From an uncultured Oscillospiraceae bacterium (GTDB taxonomy: Bacteria > Bacillota > Clostridia > Oscillospirales > Oscillospiraceae), in assembly GCA_947628805.1 (NCBI GenBank), contig CANRBG010000010.1, positions 1 to 50,263 of the forward strand: 50,263 bases of DNA. The letters are read 5' to 3'. The position numbers were made by a program, and so were the translations under genes. Of the stretch, positions 32,441 to 40,597 are shown in pieces. The notes below the pieces were generated by a model. It ran no database searches. It had not been told where the DNA came from and saw only the letters and a program-made list of their open reading frames with translations. Each line of letters begins with the position of its first letter. The stretch's first letter is position 1.

Positions 32441-33886
32441 TTATTGGTCCCCTTTCACGGCAGCACCGGCCTTTTTCAGCTTGATATAGCGCACGCCGTT
32501 GGCGTCGGCCACCGTGATGCCCATAAAGGCCATGGCGATGGCGGCGATGGGCATGAGCCAGTTGAAGATGGCCCAGGGAGCGTAGGTGCTCACGCCGATA
32601 CCCAGGGTGCCCAGGATGAACACACCGCAGGTGTTCCAGGGGATCAGGCAGGAGCTGACCGTGCCCGCGCTCTCCAGGGCGTTGGACAGGCACTGGGGCG
32701 CCAGGCCCCGCTTTTTGTACTCCTCGGCGTACATCCGGCCGGGGACCACGATGGAGATGTACTGCTCCGGCATGAGGGCGTTGGAGGCCACGCAGGTAGC
32801 CTCGGTGAGGGCCACCAGGGAGGCGGGCCGCTTGGCCAGCCCCGTCAGCTTGTTCACGATGACCTCCAGCTGGTGGCTGTCCTCCATGATCCCGCCGAAC
32901 ATCATGGCGATGATGGTCATGGAGATGGAGAACATCATGCTCATAAGGCCGCCGCTGTTGAGAAGCTCGTCGATCTCATAGATGCCGGTCTCACACACGT
33001 AGCCGTTCATACCGCAGGAGAACAGGGTCCCCAGGTTGCAGTCTGGCTGGCAGATGAGGCCCACCAGCGCGCCGGTGACGATGCCCAGGGTGATGCCGGG
33101 GATGGCGGGCATTTTGCAGGCCACCGCCACGATGACCACCACCGGGGGCAGCAGCAGGACCGGGTTGATGTTGAACATGTTGGTGAGGGCTTCCTGCAGC
33201 TCCTCCACCTTGCTCATGTCCGCCGCGCCGCCGTGGTACTGCATCACGCCCAGCACGCCGAAGAACACGATGCTGATACCGTACACGATGGCCGTGGGCA
33301 GGATCATGAATTTCACGTGGGTCATCACGTCCGTGCCGGCCATGGCGGGGGCCAGGTTGGTGGTGTCGGAAAGGGGGCTCATCTTATCGCCGAAGTAGGC
33401 GCCGGACAATATCGCGCCGGCGGTCATGCCAGGGCTCATGCCCAGGCCGTAGCCGATGCCCATCAGGGCCACGCCCATGGTGCCGATGGTGCCCCAGCTG
33501 GTGCCGGTGGCAAGGCTGGTGATGGAGCAGATCAGAAGCGTGGCGATGAAGAAGATGGAGGGCTTCAGGATCTTCAGGCCGTAGTAGATCATGGCCGGGA
33601 CCGTGCCCGCGTCCAGCCACACGCCGATCAAAATACCGATGATGGCCAGGATGATGATGGACTGCATGGCCTTGTTGATGCCGCTGAACATGGCCTGTTC
33701 CACTTCCTGCCACTTGTAGCCCAGCCGCAGGGCCATCAGGGCCGCGCCCATGGTGCCCACGAACATGGGCACGTGGGGGTCCACGCCGTAGACCATGATG
33801 CCGATGGCCAGCATAGCCACCAGGAAGGCCAGAGTCAGCAGGGCCTCCCACATCTTTGGCATGCGGTGATTGTTGTTCTCATTCAT
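32441..33886 (-). CDS. nhaC: NhaC-family Na+/H+ antiporter
   Basis: A 481-aa membrane protein with about twelve helices. The NhaC core is seen in GTSWGTIGTMGVALMGIGYGLGMSP and SGAYFGDKMSPLSDTTNLAPAMAGTD. Such carriers exchange sodium for protons; relatives exchange malate/lactate or amino acids, so the true solute is open. The gene lies between alr and the ATP-grasp gene with 54- and 3-base gaps, in one transcription unit. Its start at 33886 has GGAGAAAGGA upstream. Its being sandwiched between a racemase and a ligase suggests that its substrate may be an amino acid. Confidence 0.88.
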   Translation of the reverse strand: MNENNNHRMPKMWEALLTLAFLVAMLAIGIMVYGVDPHVPMFVGTMGAALMALRLGYKWQEVEQAMFSGINKAMQSIIILAIIGILIGVWLDAGTVPAMIYYGLKILKPSIFFIATLLICSITSLATGTSWGTIGTMGVALMGIGYGLGMSPGMTAGAILSGAYFGDKMSPLSDTTNLAPAMAGTDVMTHVKFMILPTAIVYGISIVFFGVLGVMQYHGGAADMSKVEELQEALTNMFNINPVLLLPPVVVIVAVACKMPAIPGITLGIVTGALVGLICQPDCNLGTLFSCGMNGYVCETGIYEIDELLNSGGLMSMMFSISMTIIAMMFGGIMEDSHQLEVIVNKLTGLAKRPASLVALTEATCVASNALMPEQYISIVVPGRMYAEEYKKRGLAPQCLSNALESAGTVSSCLIPWNTCGVFILGTLGIGVSTYAPWAIFNWLMPIAAIAMAFMGITVADANGVRYIKLKKAGAAVKGDQ

Positions 33887-33940
33887 TTTCTTCTCGTCCT
33901 TTCTCCAATGGGTTTATATGGAAAATTAATGAAACGCTCC

Positions 33941-35059
33941 TTATGTCCCCGTATAGACCCGGGGCACCCGGGCCGTGATACCGCAGGACAGCTCATCGAC
34001 ACTGACGCCGGAGAGCTCACTCATCCGCCGGATGGTCATGCCGCCGCCCAGCAGCACGGCCTCGTCCCCCCGGCGCACCCCGGGGATGTCCGTCACGTCT
34101 ACCATGAACTGGTCCATGCACACCCGGCCCAAAATGGGGGCCTCCTGACCCCGGATCAGCACCGCGCCCTTGTTGGACAGCCGCCGGCTGTAGCCGTCGG
34201 CATAGCCCACCGGGATGGTGGCCACCACCGTCTGCCGGTCCGTCACGTATGTCCCGCCGTAGCCGATGGCCGCCCCCGCCGGGACCGTCTTCACAAGACT
34301 GACCCGGGCGGACCAGGTCATGACCTCCTCCAGGCCCAGCGCGTCCCAGGGCCTGTCGTCTACGGTGATCAGCCCGTAGAGGATGTCCCCTACCCGGACC
34401 GCGTCCAGGGCCGTGGCCGGCCGGAGGATCACGGCGGCGGAGTTGGCCGCGTGGATCATGGGCAGGGATATGCCCGCGTCCTGGATGCCCTTTACGGTCT
34501 CCAGAAACCGCTCCATCTGCCGCTCTGTCTCCGGCGAGGCCGGATCGTCCGCCTTGGCGAAGTGGGTGAAGGCCCCCTCGATGCGGAGGTTTTCCATAGC
34601 GGCGATGCGCTTTGCCGCCGGTACGGCGGCCTCGCCCCAGGGCAGGCCGATGCGGTTCATGCCCGTGTCGATCTTCAACTGGATGGGCTGTACCACGCCA
34701 GCGGCCCGGGCCAGGCCGTTGAGTCTGGCGGCGGTGGCCGGATCAAAGATCGCGGGGGTCAGCCGGTGCTCGATCACCTTGTCCAGTTCCTCGTCCCACA
34801 CGTCCGCCAGCAGGAGTATCTCGTCCTCCAGCCCGGCGGAGCGCAGCGCGGCCCCCTCCTGCCAGTAGGCCACGGCGAACCGGCGCACCCCGCAGCCGTG
34901 GAGGGCGGGCCAGACGCCCGCCGCCCCAAGACCGTAGGCGTCCGCTTTCAGCACGGCGACGATCTCCGTCTCCGGGCCCAGCAGCGCCCGGGTCTTTTCC
35001 AGGTTGGCGGCCAGCCGGTCCAGGTGGATCACCGCCTCGGTCCTTCCCTTTGTGAGCAT
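33941..35059 (-). CDS. alr: Alanine racemase
   Basis: A 372-aa PLP enzyme. The Schiff-base lysine is in AVLKADAYGLGA (near residue 40). The catalytic tyrosine of the second subunit is in VGYADGYSR near 256, and GRVCMDQFMVDVTD follows. IDTGMNRIGLP and GDILYG are further family landmarks. It interconverts L- and D-alanine for peptidoglycan. ATG 35059 is chosen, with AGGAG six bases upstream; ATG 35065 touches that site directly. It sits between an anti-sigma factor and an antiporter and so is controlled by an ECF system, which is unusual for a housekeeping racemase. A second alr may exist elsewhere. Confidence 0.93.
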   Translation of the reverse strand: MLTKGRTEAVIHLDRLAANLEKTRALLGPETEIVAVLKADAYGLGAAGVWPALHGCGVRRFAVAYWQEGAALRSAGLEDEILLLADVWDEELDKVIEHRLTPAIFDPATAARLNGLARAAGVVQPIQLKIDTGMNRIGLPWGEAAVPAAKRIAAMENLRIEGAFTHFAKADDPASPETERQMERFLETVKGIQDAGISLPMIHAANSAAVILRPATALDAVRVGDILYGLITVDDRPWDALGLEEVMTWSARVSLVKTVPAGAAIGYGGTYVTDRQTVVATIPVGYADGYSRRLSNKGAVLIRGQEAPILGRVCMDQFMVDVTDIPGVRRGDEAVLLGGGMTIRRMSELSGVSVDELSCGITARVPRVYTGT

Positions 35060-35071
35060 AGCCATCTCCTA

Positions 35072-36031
35072 TTATCCCTTATAGCGGCTTCGTTTATAGG
35101 CCTGCCGGATGCCCCAGGCCACCAGGACCAGACCCAGGACCGTGGAGCCTGTCAGCAGCCAGAAGCCCCCAGTGCAGCTGGCAGCGATCACGTCCTTTTC
35201 CGCGCCGGTCAACAGCAGAAACGGCCGGATCAGCCAGGTGAGCCCGTTGCCGGCCAGGGCGACACACAGGCCCGCCCGGACCGTTTTATTGAGAGGCAGC
35301 CTGGTCGCCAAGCCGTATTCCGTCAGGCACAGCGCCGCCAGCGCGCCCACCGCGCCGATCCCCAGCAGTACCGGAGACCACCGTGAGCGGGTCATGCACC
35401 AAGCCGTCACCGTCAGAAAGGCAAAGCCACCGTCCCAGGCGGCCAGGGCCAGGCCCTTGTTCTTTCCGAAACCCCCTTGCAGGGGCAGCTCCTTTACCGC
35501 CCAGGGGACCAACACCGCCGCCGACAGGGCGTACAGAGCCGCCACCGCCGCCTTGAAATACCAGGCGTTGGTGTAGACCATGCAGGCCAGAAGCAGCAAG
35601 AGAAGGCTCCCCGTGAAGCCCAGCAGGGTCCACCGGCCCGTGTACCGCCTGGTCCGCAGGGGCAGGACCGTGGCGCTCATCTCCACCAGCAGGGACGGGG
35701 CCAGCAGCAGCAGCCAGCCCCAGTCCATGGTCATGCCGCATTTCCGGGCCGGGACCACCACCGCCAGCAGGCACGCCGGCACGCATAAAAACGCCGCCAG
35801 CGCGCAGCTCACCGCGAAAGCCCGGTTCCGCCACCGGCGGGGGGCCAGCACCGCGGAGGTCTCCTGGCGGAGAGAGTTCTCGCAGGCGTCGTTTTGCAAT
35901 TGCTTGTATATCTTCTCACAGGCGGGACAGGTGCGGATATGTTCCTCGGCAAAAGCGCGGCTGGCGTCGGAGCAGGCACCGTCTACCACCAGCGGCAGCA
36001 GGTCCCGCACTATATCGCAGGTCTTATCCAT
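35072..36031 (-). CDS. Zinc-finger anti-sigma factor, multi-spanning
   Basis: A 319-aa protein. The N-terminal zinc-finger anti-sigma domain has H31-x3-C35-x2-C38 (HIRTCPACEKIY) preceded by CDIVRDLLPLVVDGACS, as in the zf-HC2/ZAS family. It is followed by about eight membrane helices and a basic C-terminus (YKRSRYKG). The soluble finger should hold the sigma factor encoded upstream; a membrane signal would release it. ATG 36031 is preferred; GTG 36037 is an alternative. It overlaps the sigma gene by 8 bases. Confidence 0.85.
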   Translation of the reverse strand: MDKTCDIVRDLLPLVVDGACSDASRAFAEEHIRTCPACEKIYKQLQNDACENSLRQETSAVLAPRRWRNRAFAVSCALAAFLCVPACLLAVVVPARKCGMTMDWGWLLLLAPSLLVEMSATVLPLRTRRYTGRWTLLGFTGSLLLLLLACMVYTNAWYFKAAVAALYALSAAVLVPWAVKELPLQGGFGKNKGLALAAWDGGFAFLTVTAWCMTRSRWSPVLLGIGAVGALAALCLTEYGLATRLPLNKTVRAGLCVALAGNGLTWLIRPFLLLTGAEKDVIAASCTGGFWLLTGSTVLGLVLVAWGIRQAYKRSRYKG

Positions 36032-36518
36032 CCTCACCCATCCTTTCCTGTATCTGCAGCCGGGCCCGGTGGTAGGTCACCCGGGCCCAGGTCTCCGTCT
36101 TGCCGAATATCCGGCCGATCTCCCGAAACGCCAGCTCCCCGAACACCCGCAGCTGGAACACTTCCTTGTAGGGCTCCGGCATGTCGTGGAGGATCAGGTG
36201 GATCCGGAAGGCCATGTCCCGGTCCAGGGCGTCGTCCTCCATGGGGCCGGCGGCCGGGGCGGCGGGCCCTTCCTCCGGCAGCTCCGACTGGCGGGAGCGG
36301 CGGCGCTGCTCGTCCAGGTAGAGGTTTTTCGCGATGGCGCACAGCCACGTCAGCTCCGACCCCTCCCCCCGAAACTCGCTTTGAGTGGTCATGGCCTTGT
36401 AAAAGGTCTGGGCCGTCAGCTCCTCCGAGAGGCCTCGGTCCCTGGACATGGTCAGAAGAAAGGAGTACACCTGCATGTAACAGGCGTCGTAGAGACCCTC
36501 GTAGTCCAGTGCCGACAC
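36024..36518 (-). CDS. ECF sigma factor
   Basis: A 164-aa sigma-70 family protein with region 2 (YDACYMQVYSFLLTMSRDRGLSEELTAQTFYKAM... LTWLCAIAKNLYLDEQRRR) and region 4 (MPEPYKEVFQLRVFGELAFREIGRIFGKTETWARVTYHRARLQIQE). It forms a pair with the zinc-finger anti-sigma gene that overlaps its end. A GTG start at 36518 is used, with AAAGGGA upstream. An ECF-type promoter (36537-36562) directly before it suggests self-activation. It should activate alr, nhaC and the ATP-grasp gene downstream when released. Confidence 0.88.
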   Translation of the reverse strand: MSALDYEGLYDACYMQVYSFLLTMSRDRGLSEELTAQTFYKAMTTQSEFRGEGSELTWLCAIAKNLYLDEQRRRSRQSELPEEGPAAPAAGPMEDDALDRDMAFRIHLILHDMPEPYKEVFQLRVFGELAFREIGRIFGKTETWARVTYHRARLQIQERMGEDG

Positions 36519-36536
36519 CTCCCATCCCTTTGGTTA

Positions 36537-36562
36537 GACGTGGTTCTTTCTCGTTCGTTACA
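36537..36562 (-). promoter_or_regulatory. ECF-type promoter before the sigma gene
   Basis: Read leftward: TGTAAC (36557-36562), 16 bases, CGTC (36537-36540), about 19 bases before the sigma start codon. This matches the general ECF consensus (for example B. subtilis SigM/SigX class). Direct reading; the matching to this sigma is inference. Confidence 0.65.
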
Positions 36563-36711
36563 AGAAAAGCAAAAAAATTTTTGCTTTTCTTAATGACGCC
36601 ATTACTTTTGCTCCGCAAAAGTCCTCGCTCCGCTCGCCGCGCAAAGCGCGGGGCGTCAGATCTGATTCGAGGCGGGACTCCCGCCCCCTCGAGCTCCCCC
36701 TTGCAAAAAAT
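36562..36711. repeat. Palindrome cluster between the PAP2-GDPD gene and the sigma operon
   Basis: AAGAAAAGCAAAAA/TTTTTGCTTTTCTT (36562-36591) is a 14-bp AT-rich hairpin and the likely terminator of the PAP2-GDPD gene. TGACGCC (36594-36600) and GGCGTCA (36652-36658) enclose ACTTTTGC/GCAAAAGT and CCGCGC/GCGCGG. GGCGGG/CCCGCC lies at 36671-36685, flanked by CGAG motifs. No coding sequence. Confidence 0.8.
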
Positions 36712-38622
36712 CTACGGCTGGTTCAAGACCCCCACGCCCAGCTCCGGCAGGTCCGTCATGACGGCGTCCGCGCCGATGGATTGCAGCCGGGCCATCTCCG
36801 CCGGGTCGTTGATAGTCCAGTACTGGACCGCGATGTCGTGCTCATGGGCGTAATTCACCACCCGGGCCGTGCCCAGGTTCACCACATAGTCCGTGGTGGG
36901 GATCTGCAGCGCCCGGAAAGCGAAAGTGTCGTTATCCCTGTGCAAGTCCAGAAGCGCCGCCACGTAAAACCCAATGGCCTCCCGGACCCCCGCGCTGCGG
37001 TGCATGTCCGGGTAGTTATCGGTCATGTAGGCCGTGACCTCGTTGTGGAAGGTGCCTACCACCGTCCGGTCCAGGCAGCCGTGCTCCCGCAGGGTGGCGT
37101 ACAGCTTATCCGCCGCCTCGAAACCCCGCTCCCCGTCATTTTTGATCTCGATGATATAGCGGTAGTCCCGCTCCGCAGACTCTAGGTACGTCAGCGCCTG
37201 GTCCACAGTGATGATCCGCAGGTCCTCCGGCACGTCGTCCCCGTGCAGGTCCGCGTAGGGCATGGAGCCGTCGTCGGCGATGAATTGAGCGCCCATATTC
37301 AGCTTTTTAAGCTGGTCAAAGGTCAGGGTACCAACCTCCACGTTGGGCCGGCCGAATACCTCCTGGGCGTCGCTGGTCCGGTCCAGGGTGCTGTCGTGCA
37401 GCAGCACCAGGACCCCGTCCGCCGTCAGGTGCAGGTCGAATTCAAAGATATCCAGCTGATAGTCCTCGCACTCCACGCAGTTTTTCAGCGCCATCATGGT
37501 GTTCTCCGGGGCCGCGCCGCCTCCGGCCCGGTGGCCGGACAGCATAGTGACGCCCAGGGGCGTGATGAGGGGGTTCGTGGCCTCCGGAAAGTCCCGGGGC
37601 GCCATGGAGGAATCCCGGGTCACCGCCCACAGCAGCGCCGCCGCCAGCAGCGCGATCACGAGAAGCACGATACCCATTATCTTCAATGCCTTTCTCCATC
37701 CCCGGCTCATGGGACAGCCCTTTTCAAACCAGGGGAACGTCAGCGGCCAGACCAGGATCGCCGCCAGCACCATGACGCAGTACCGCACCGCCCCGGCCGC
37801 GAGGCTGCCGCCGAACAGGGCGTTCAGGGGGGCTTTCAGCCCGATCCGCAGCCCCATCACCACCGCTAGGCCCAGCAGGCATTTCAGCACCTGGGCCCAC
37901 AGAGGGGCCTGCGTTTTGAAATCCACATACCGCCGCTCCAGGGGGCAGGCGATCAGCACCCCCGCGGCCACCCCCAGCATGGTGAAGCTGTTTTTTTGAA
38001 ACTCCGCCAGATTTTCCGCGTCCACGTCGGCGGGCCAGGCGTGGAGCTGGCCGTACAGGGCGGAGGCCAGGGCCAGGGCCGCCGTCACGGCGAACACCGC
38101 CGTCACGGCCCGGGTCTCGTCCCCGTGGTTTTTAAAGACCGGCCACAGCCCGAACACCAGCGCCAGACCGATCGCCGCGCCCACGGCCACGTCCTCCGGG
38201 GTGTGGACCCCCAGATACATCCGGGAAAAGCACACCAGCCCCGCCAGGATCCACAGCGCCGCCCGGAGCCAGGTCTTTTTCAACGTCATGGCCGCGCCGC
38301 CCAGGGCCGACACCGCGATCTGGCTGTGACCGCTGGGGAAAGAATAGCCCCCCGCCCCCGCCCGGGCGGACTCCACGATGGTAAAATCTGGGTCCCGGAC
38401 CCAGGGCCGGGGCACGGCGCAGACGATCTTCATGGTCTGGCTGATCACCGTGCCGCCCACCCCGGCGGCAATGAGATAGTAGCCGTTTTTCTTGCTGACG
38501 CACCAGAACACCACGATGGCCACCGCGATGAAAAGCCCCTCGCCGCCGAAAGCCGTCACGGCGGACATCAGCCGGTCCAGCGCCGGCGTGCGCAGCCCCT
38601 CTAAAACACGCAGAAATCCCAT
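36712..38622 (-). CDS. PAP2-family phosphatase fused to glycerophosphodiester phosphodiesterase
   Basis: A 636-aa membrane fusion. The first half is a PAP2 lipid phosphatase with all three motifs: KIVCAVPRP, SFPSGHS and SRMYLGVHTPEDV. After further helices and a basic loop (MSRGWRKALK) comes a signal-anchor-like helix, then an exposed GDPD domain (about 340-636) with SGHRAGGGAAPENT, IFEFDLHLTADGVLVLLHDSTLDRT and, near the end, AVQYWTIND. The two parts could act in sequence on phospholipid or lipoteichoic head-group material outside the membrane. The fusion joins two activities usually found as separate genes. The gene is transcribed alone towards the ECF operon. Confidence 0.92.
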   Translation of the reverse strand: MGFLRVLEGLRTPALDRLMSAVTAFGGEGLFIAVAIVVFWCVSKKNGYYLIAAGVGGTVISQTMKIVCAVPRPWVRDPDFTIVESARAGAGGYSFPSGHSQIAVSALGGAAMTLKKTWLRAALWILAGLVCFSRMYLGVHTPEDVAVGAAIGLALVFGLWPVFKNHGDETRAVTAVFAVTAALALASALYGQLHAWPADVDAENLAEFQKNSFTMLGVAAGVLIACPLERRYVDFKTQAPLWAQVLKCLLGLAVVMGLRIGLKAPLNALFGGSLAAGAVRYCVMVLAAILVWPLTFPWFEKGCPMSRGWRKALKIMGIVLLVIALLAAALLWAVTRDSSMAPRDFPEATNPLITPLGVTMLSGHRAGGGAAPENTMMALKNCVECEDYQLDIFEFDLHLTADGVLVLLHDSTLDRTSDAQEVFGRPNVEVGTLTFDQLKKLNMGAQFIADDGSMPYADLHGDDVPEDLRIITVDQALTYLESAERDYRYIIEIKNDGERGFEAADKLYATLREHGCLDRTVVGTFHNEVTAYMTDNYPDMHRSAGVREAIGFYVAALLDLHRDNDTFAFRALQIPTTDYVVNLGTARVVNYAHEHDIAVQYWTINDPAEMARLQSIGADAVMTDLPELGVGVLNQP

Positions 38623-38751
38623 GGCGAATACCTCTTATATAAAACTACCGCCCATTGTAACACAGGCGGGAAAAATATGCTAGAATTTATCCGCCCGGCG
38701 CACATTTTGCCCGCTCAGCCGTTATACAAGGTGAAGGAGCCTTCAACGTCC

Positions 38752-39204
38752 ATGGACCTGGAAGAACGCTACGACAAGATATATCGGTACTGCTACCGGC
38801 GGCTCGGCAGCCGGGAGGCGGCGGAGGACGCGGTCCAGGAGACTTTTGTCCGGTATTTCGCCGCGCCGGAAAGCCGCCGGGACCGGGGCGGGGGCATGGG
38901 GTATCTCTATACCATCGCCCGGAACCTGTGCGCGGACCACTACCGCCGGCCCCAGGCCGAGCCCCTGCCGGCGCACCTGCCCGCCCCGGAGGACCCGGAA
39001 AAAGCCGCCGCGGTCCTGGCTCTCCGGCAGGCCCTGGCGTCTCTTTCCCAGGAGGAACAGGAGTTGCTATTGTTGCGTTATGTTAACCAAGAGCCCGTAT
39101 CTCTTATCGCCGCCGCCACGGGCATGAGCCGGTTCGCCGTGTACCGGCGGACCCGGGCGGCATTGGAGACTCTGCGGCGGATGCTATCGGAGGAGGAGCC
39201 ATGA
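38752..39204 (+). CDS. Second ECF-like sigma factor
   Basis: A 150-aa sigma-70 family protein beginning MDLEERYDKIYRYCYRRLGS. Region 2 is YRYCYRRLGSREAAEDAVQETFVRYF with YLYTIARNLCADHYRRP; region 4 is LSQEEQELLLLRYVNQEPVSLIAAATGMSRFAVYRRTRAALETLRRML. ATG 38752 is chosen from the family length and AAGGAG 13 bases upstream; the frame extends to 38677 with a non-family N-terminus. It diverges from the PAP2-GDPD gene. Its stop overlaps the start of a membrane protein (ATGA), which I take as its partner. Confidence 0.82.
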   Translation: MDLEERYDKIYRYCYRRLGSREAAEDAVQETFVRYFAAPESRRDRGGGMGYLYTIARNLCADHYRRPQAEPLPAHLPAPEDPEKAAAVLALRQALASLSQEEQELLLLRYVNQEPVSLIAAATGMSRFAVYRRTRAALETLRRMLSEEEP

Positions 39205-39899
39205 AAAAAAGCGAGCTGATCGGCCTGCTGGCGGAGGCGTACCCCGGGCCGGACCCGGCCCGGAAGCGTGCATTCCTACGGGCCGCGCCGGTCCCGCCGG
39301 TGAGCCACGCGTCCTTCATGCTGAGCCAGGCAGGGTATGTGGGAAAGGCGGTATGGGCCGTGTCGGCGGCGGTGTTCGTCCTGGCCCTGGCGGCCAGCCG
39401 GCTGATCCCGGCGGAGGGGATCTGGATCGGGGCCGCGCTGACGCCCTTCGCTGCCATGGCCGCCGTATCGGAGCAGGGCCGGGCGGTCCTGTACGGCATG
39501 GAGGAGCTGGAGCTTGCCAGCCGGTTCGGCCGCAAAAGCGTTGTTCTGGCCCGGATGGGGGCCGTGGGCCTGGTCCATCTGGGGGCGCTGCTGGCCCTGG
39601 CCCTGCTGGGGGGCGGCGACGCCCTGCGCCGGGGGATATACCTGCTGGTCCCCTATCTGCTGACGGACCTGCTGTGTTTGGAGGCGGTTCGGCGGGTCCG
39701 GGGCCGGGAATCCCTGTACGTCTGCGCCGGGGCGGCGGTGCTGACGGCGGGACTGGCGGCGGCTATGTCCCAGCACCGGGGGGCCTACGATCCCGTCAAC
39801 TTTCACTGGTGGCTGCTGGCCCTGGCCGCCGCCGCCGTTCTCACCGGCCGGGCCTATGCCCGGACCGTCCGAAAAATGGAGGAACTTTCATGGAACTAG
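39201..39899 (+). CDS. Membrane protein, likely partner of the second sigma factor
   Basis: A 232-aa protein with a short cytoplasmic N-terminus (about 40 residues: KKSELIGLLAEAYPGPDPARKRAFLRAAP) and about six membrane helices. It has no zinc-finger anti-sigma motif. Its ATG overlaps the sigma stop codon and its end overlaps the next ABC gene, so all four genes form one translationally coupled operon. By position it may be an anti-sigma or sensor subunit. A direct homologue is not recognised. Confidence 0.7.
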   Translation: MKKSELIGLLAEAYPGPDPARKRAFLRAAPVPPVSHASFMLSQAGYVGKAVWAVSAAVFVLALAASRLIPAEGIWIGAALTPFAAMAAVSEQGRAVLYGMEELELASRFGRKSVVLARMGAVGLVHLGALLALALLGGGDALRRGIYLLVPYLLTDLLCLEAVRRVRGRESLYVCAGAAVLTAGLAAAMSQHRGAYDPVNFHWWLLALAAAAVLTGRAYARTVRKMEELSWN

Positions 39900-40597
39900 T
39901 CACAGACCGGCTTTCCAAGCAATTTCAAAGCAAGATCGCCGTGGACCGGGTGAGTCTGCGCCTGGGGCCCGGGGTCACGGGCCTTTTAGGTCCCAACGGA
40001 GCCGGCAAGACCACCCTCATGCGGCTGATCTGCGGCATTTTGAAGCCCACCGCCGGGGCCGTCCGCTTCGACGGCCTGGACGTGACGGCGGAGGAATACC
40101 GGGCCCTTTTGGGGTACCTGCCCCAGGACTTCGGCTATTACCCGGACTTCACGGGGCTGGATTTTCTGCTGTACATGTCCGCCCTGAAGGGGCTTGGCAA
40201 AAACGCGGCCCGCCGCCGGAGCATGGAGCTTCTGGACACGGTAGGCCTGGGGCGGGTGTACAAGAAGAAGATCAGGACCTGGTCCGGGGGCATGCGCCGG
40301 CGGCTGGGCATCGCTCAGGCCCTTTTGAACGACCCGAAGCTGCTCATCCTGGACGAGCCCACCGCCGGGCTGGACCCCAAGGAGCGGGTCCGGTTCCGGG
40401 AGCTGATCGCCCGGCTGGGCCGGGACAGCGTGGTGCTGCTGTCCACCCATATCGTCTCCGACGTGGAGCACATCGCGGACCGGGTGCTGATGATGCGGGC
40501 CGGGCAGATCACCTTTGACGGTGCCTGGGACCCGGAGGACGATCTGGAGGACTTCTATCTGCGCCGATTTGGAGGGGAGGCGGAAAGCGATGCGTAA
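39890..40597 (+). CDS. ABC transporter ATP-binding protein (ABC-2 exporter type)
   Basis: A 235-aa ATPase with Walker A GPNGAGKTT, Q-loop YLPQDFGYYPDF, signature WSGGMRRRLGIAQALL, Walker B LLILDEPTAGLDP and switch STHIVSDVEH. It resembles ATPases of the BcrA/YhaQ and multi-drug/peptide exporter class, which move antimicrobial peptides or lipids out or alter membranes. It overlaps the preceding gene by 10 bases and the permease by 8, consistent with a complex. Its expression with a sigma factor suggests a stress-inducible resistance or envelope-maintenance pump. Confidence 0.93.
   Translation: MELVTDRLSKQFQSKIAVDRVSLRLGPGVTGLLGPNGAGKTTLMRLICGILKPTAGAVRFDGLDVTAEEYRALLGYLPQDFGYYPDFTGLDFLLYMSALKGLGKNAARRRSMELLDTVGLGRVYKKKIRTWSGGMRRRLGIAQALLNDPKLLILDEPTAGLDPKERVRFRELIARLGRDSVVLLSTHIVSDVEHIADRVLMMRAGQITFDGAWDPEDDLEDFYLRRFGGEAESDA

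Noticed and set aside
31505-35386. 1293-codon open frame on the plus strand
   Set aside because: It is antisense to the ATP-grasp gene, nhaC, alr and part of the anti-sigma gene, which all have clear motifs. Its own sequence has none.
38640-38700. ECF-type promoter for the second sigma factor (TGTAAC at 38656)
   Set aside because: The -35-like TGTAAC is not followed by a convincing CGTC/CGTA at 16-17 bases, and its complement overlaps the -10 of the divergent PAP2-GDPD gene.
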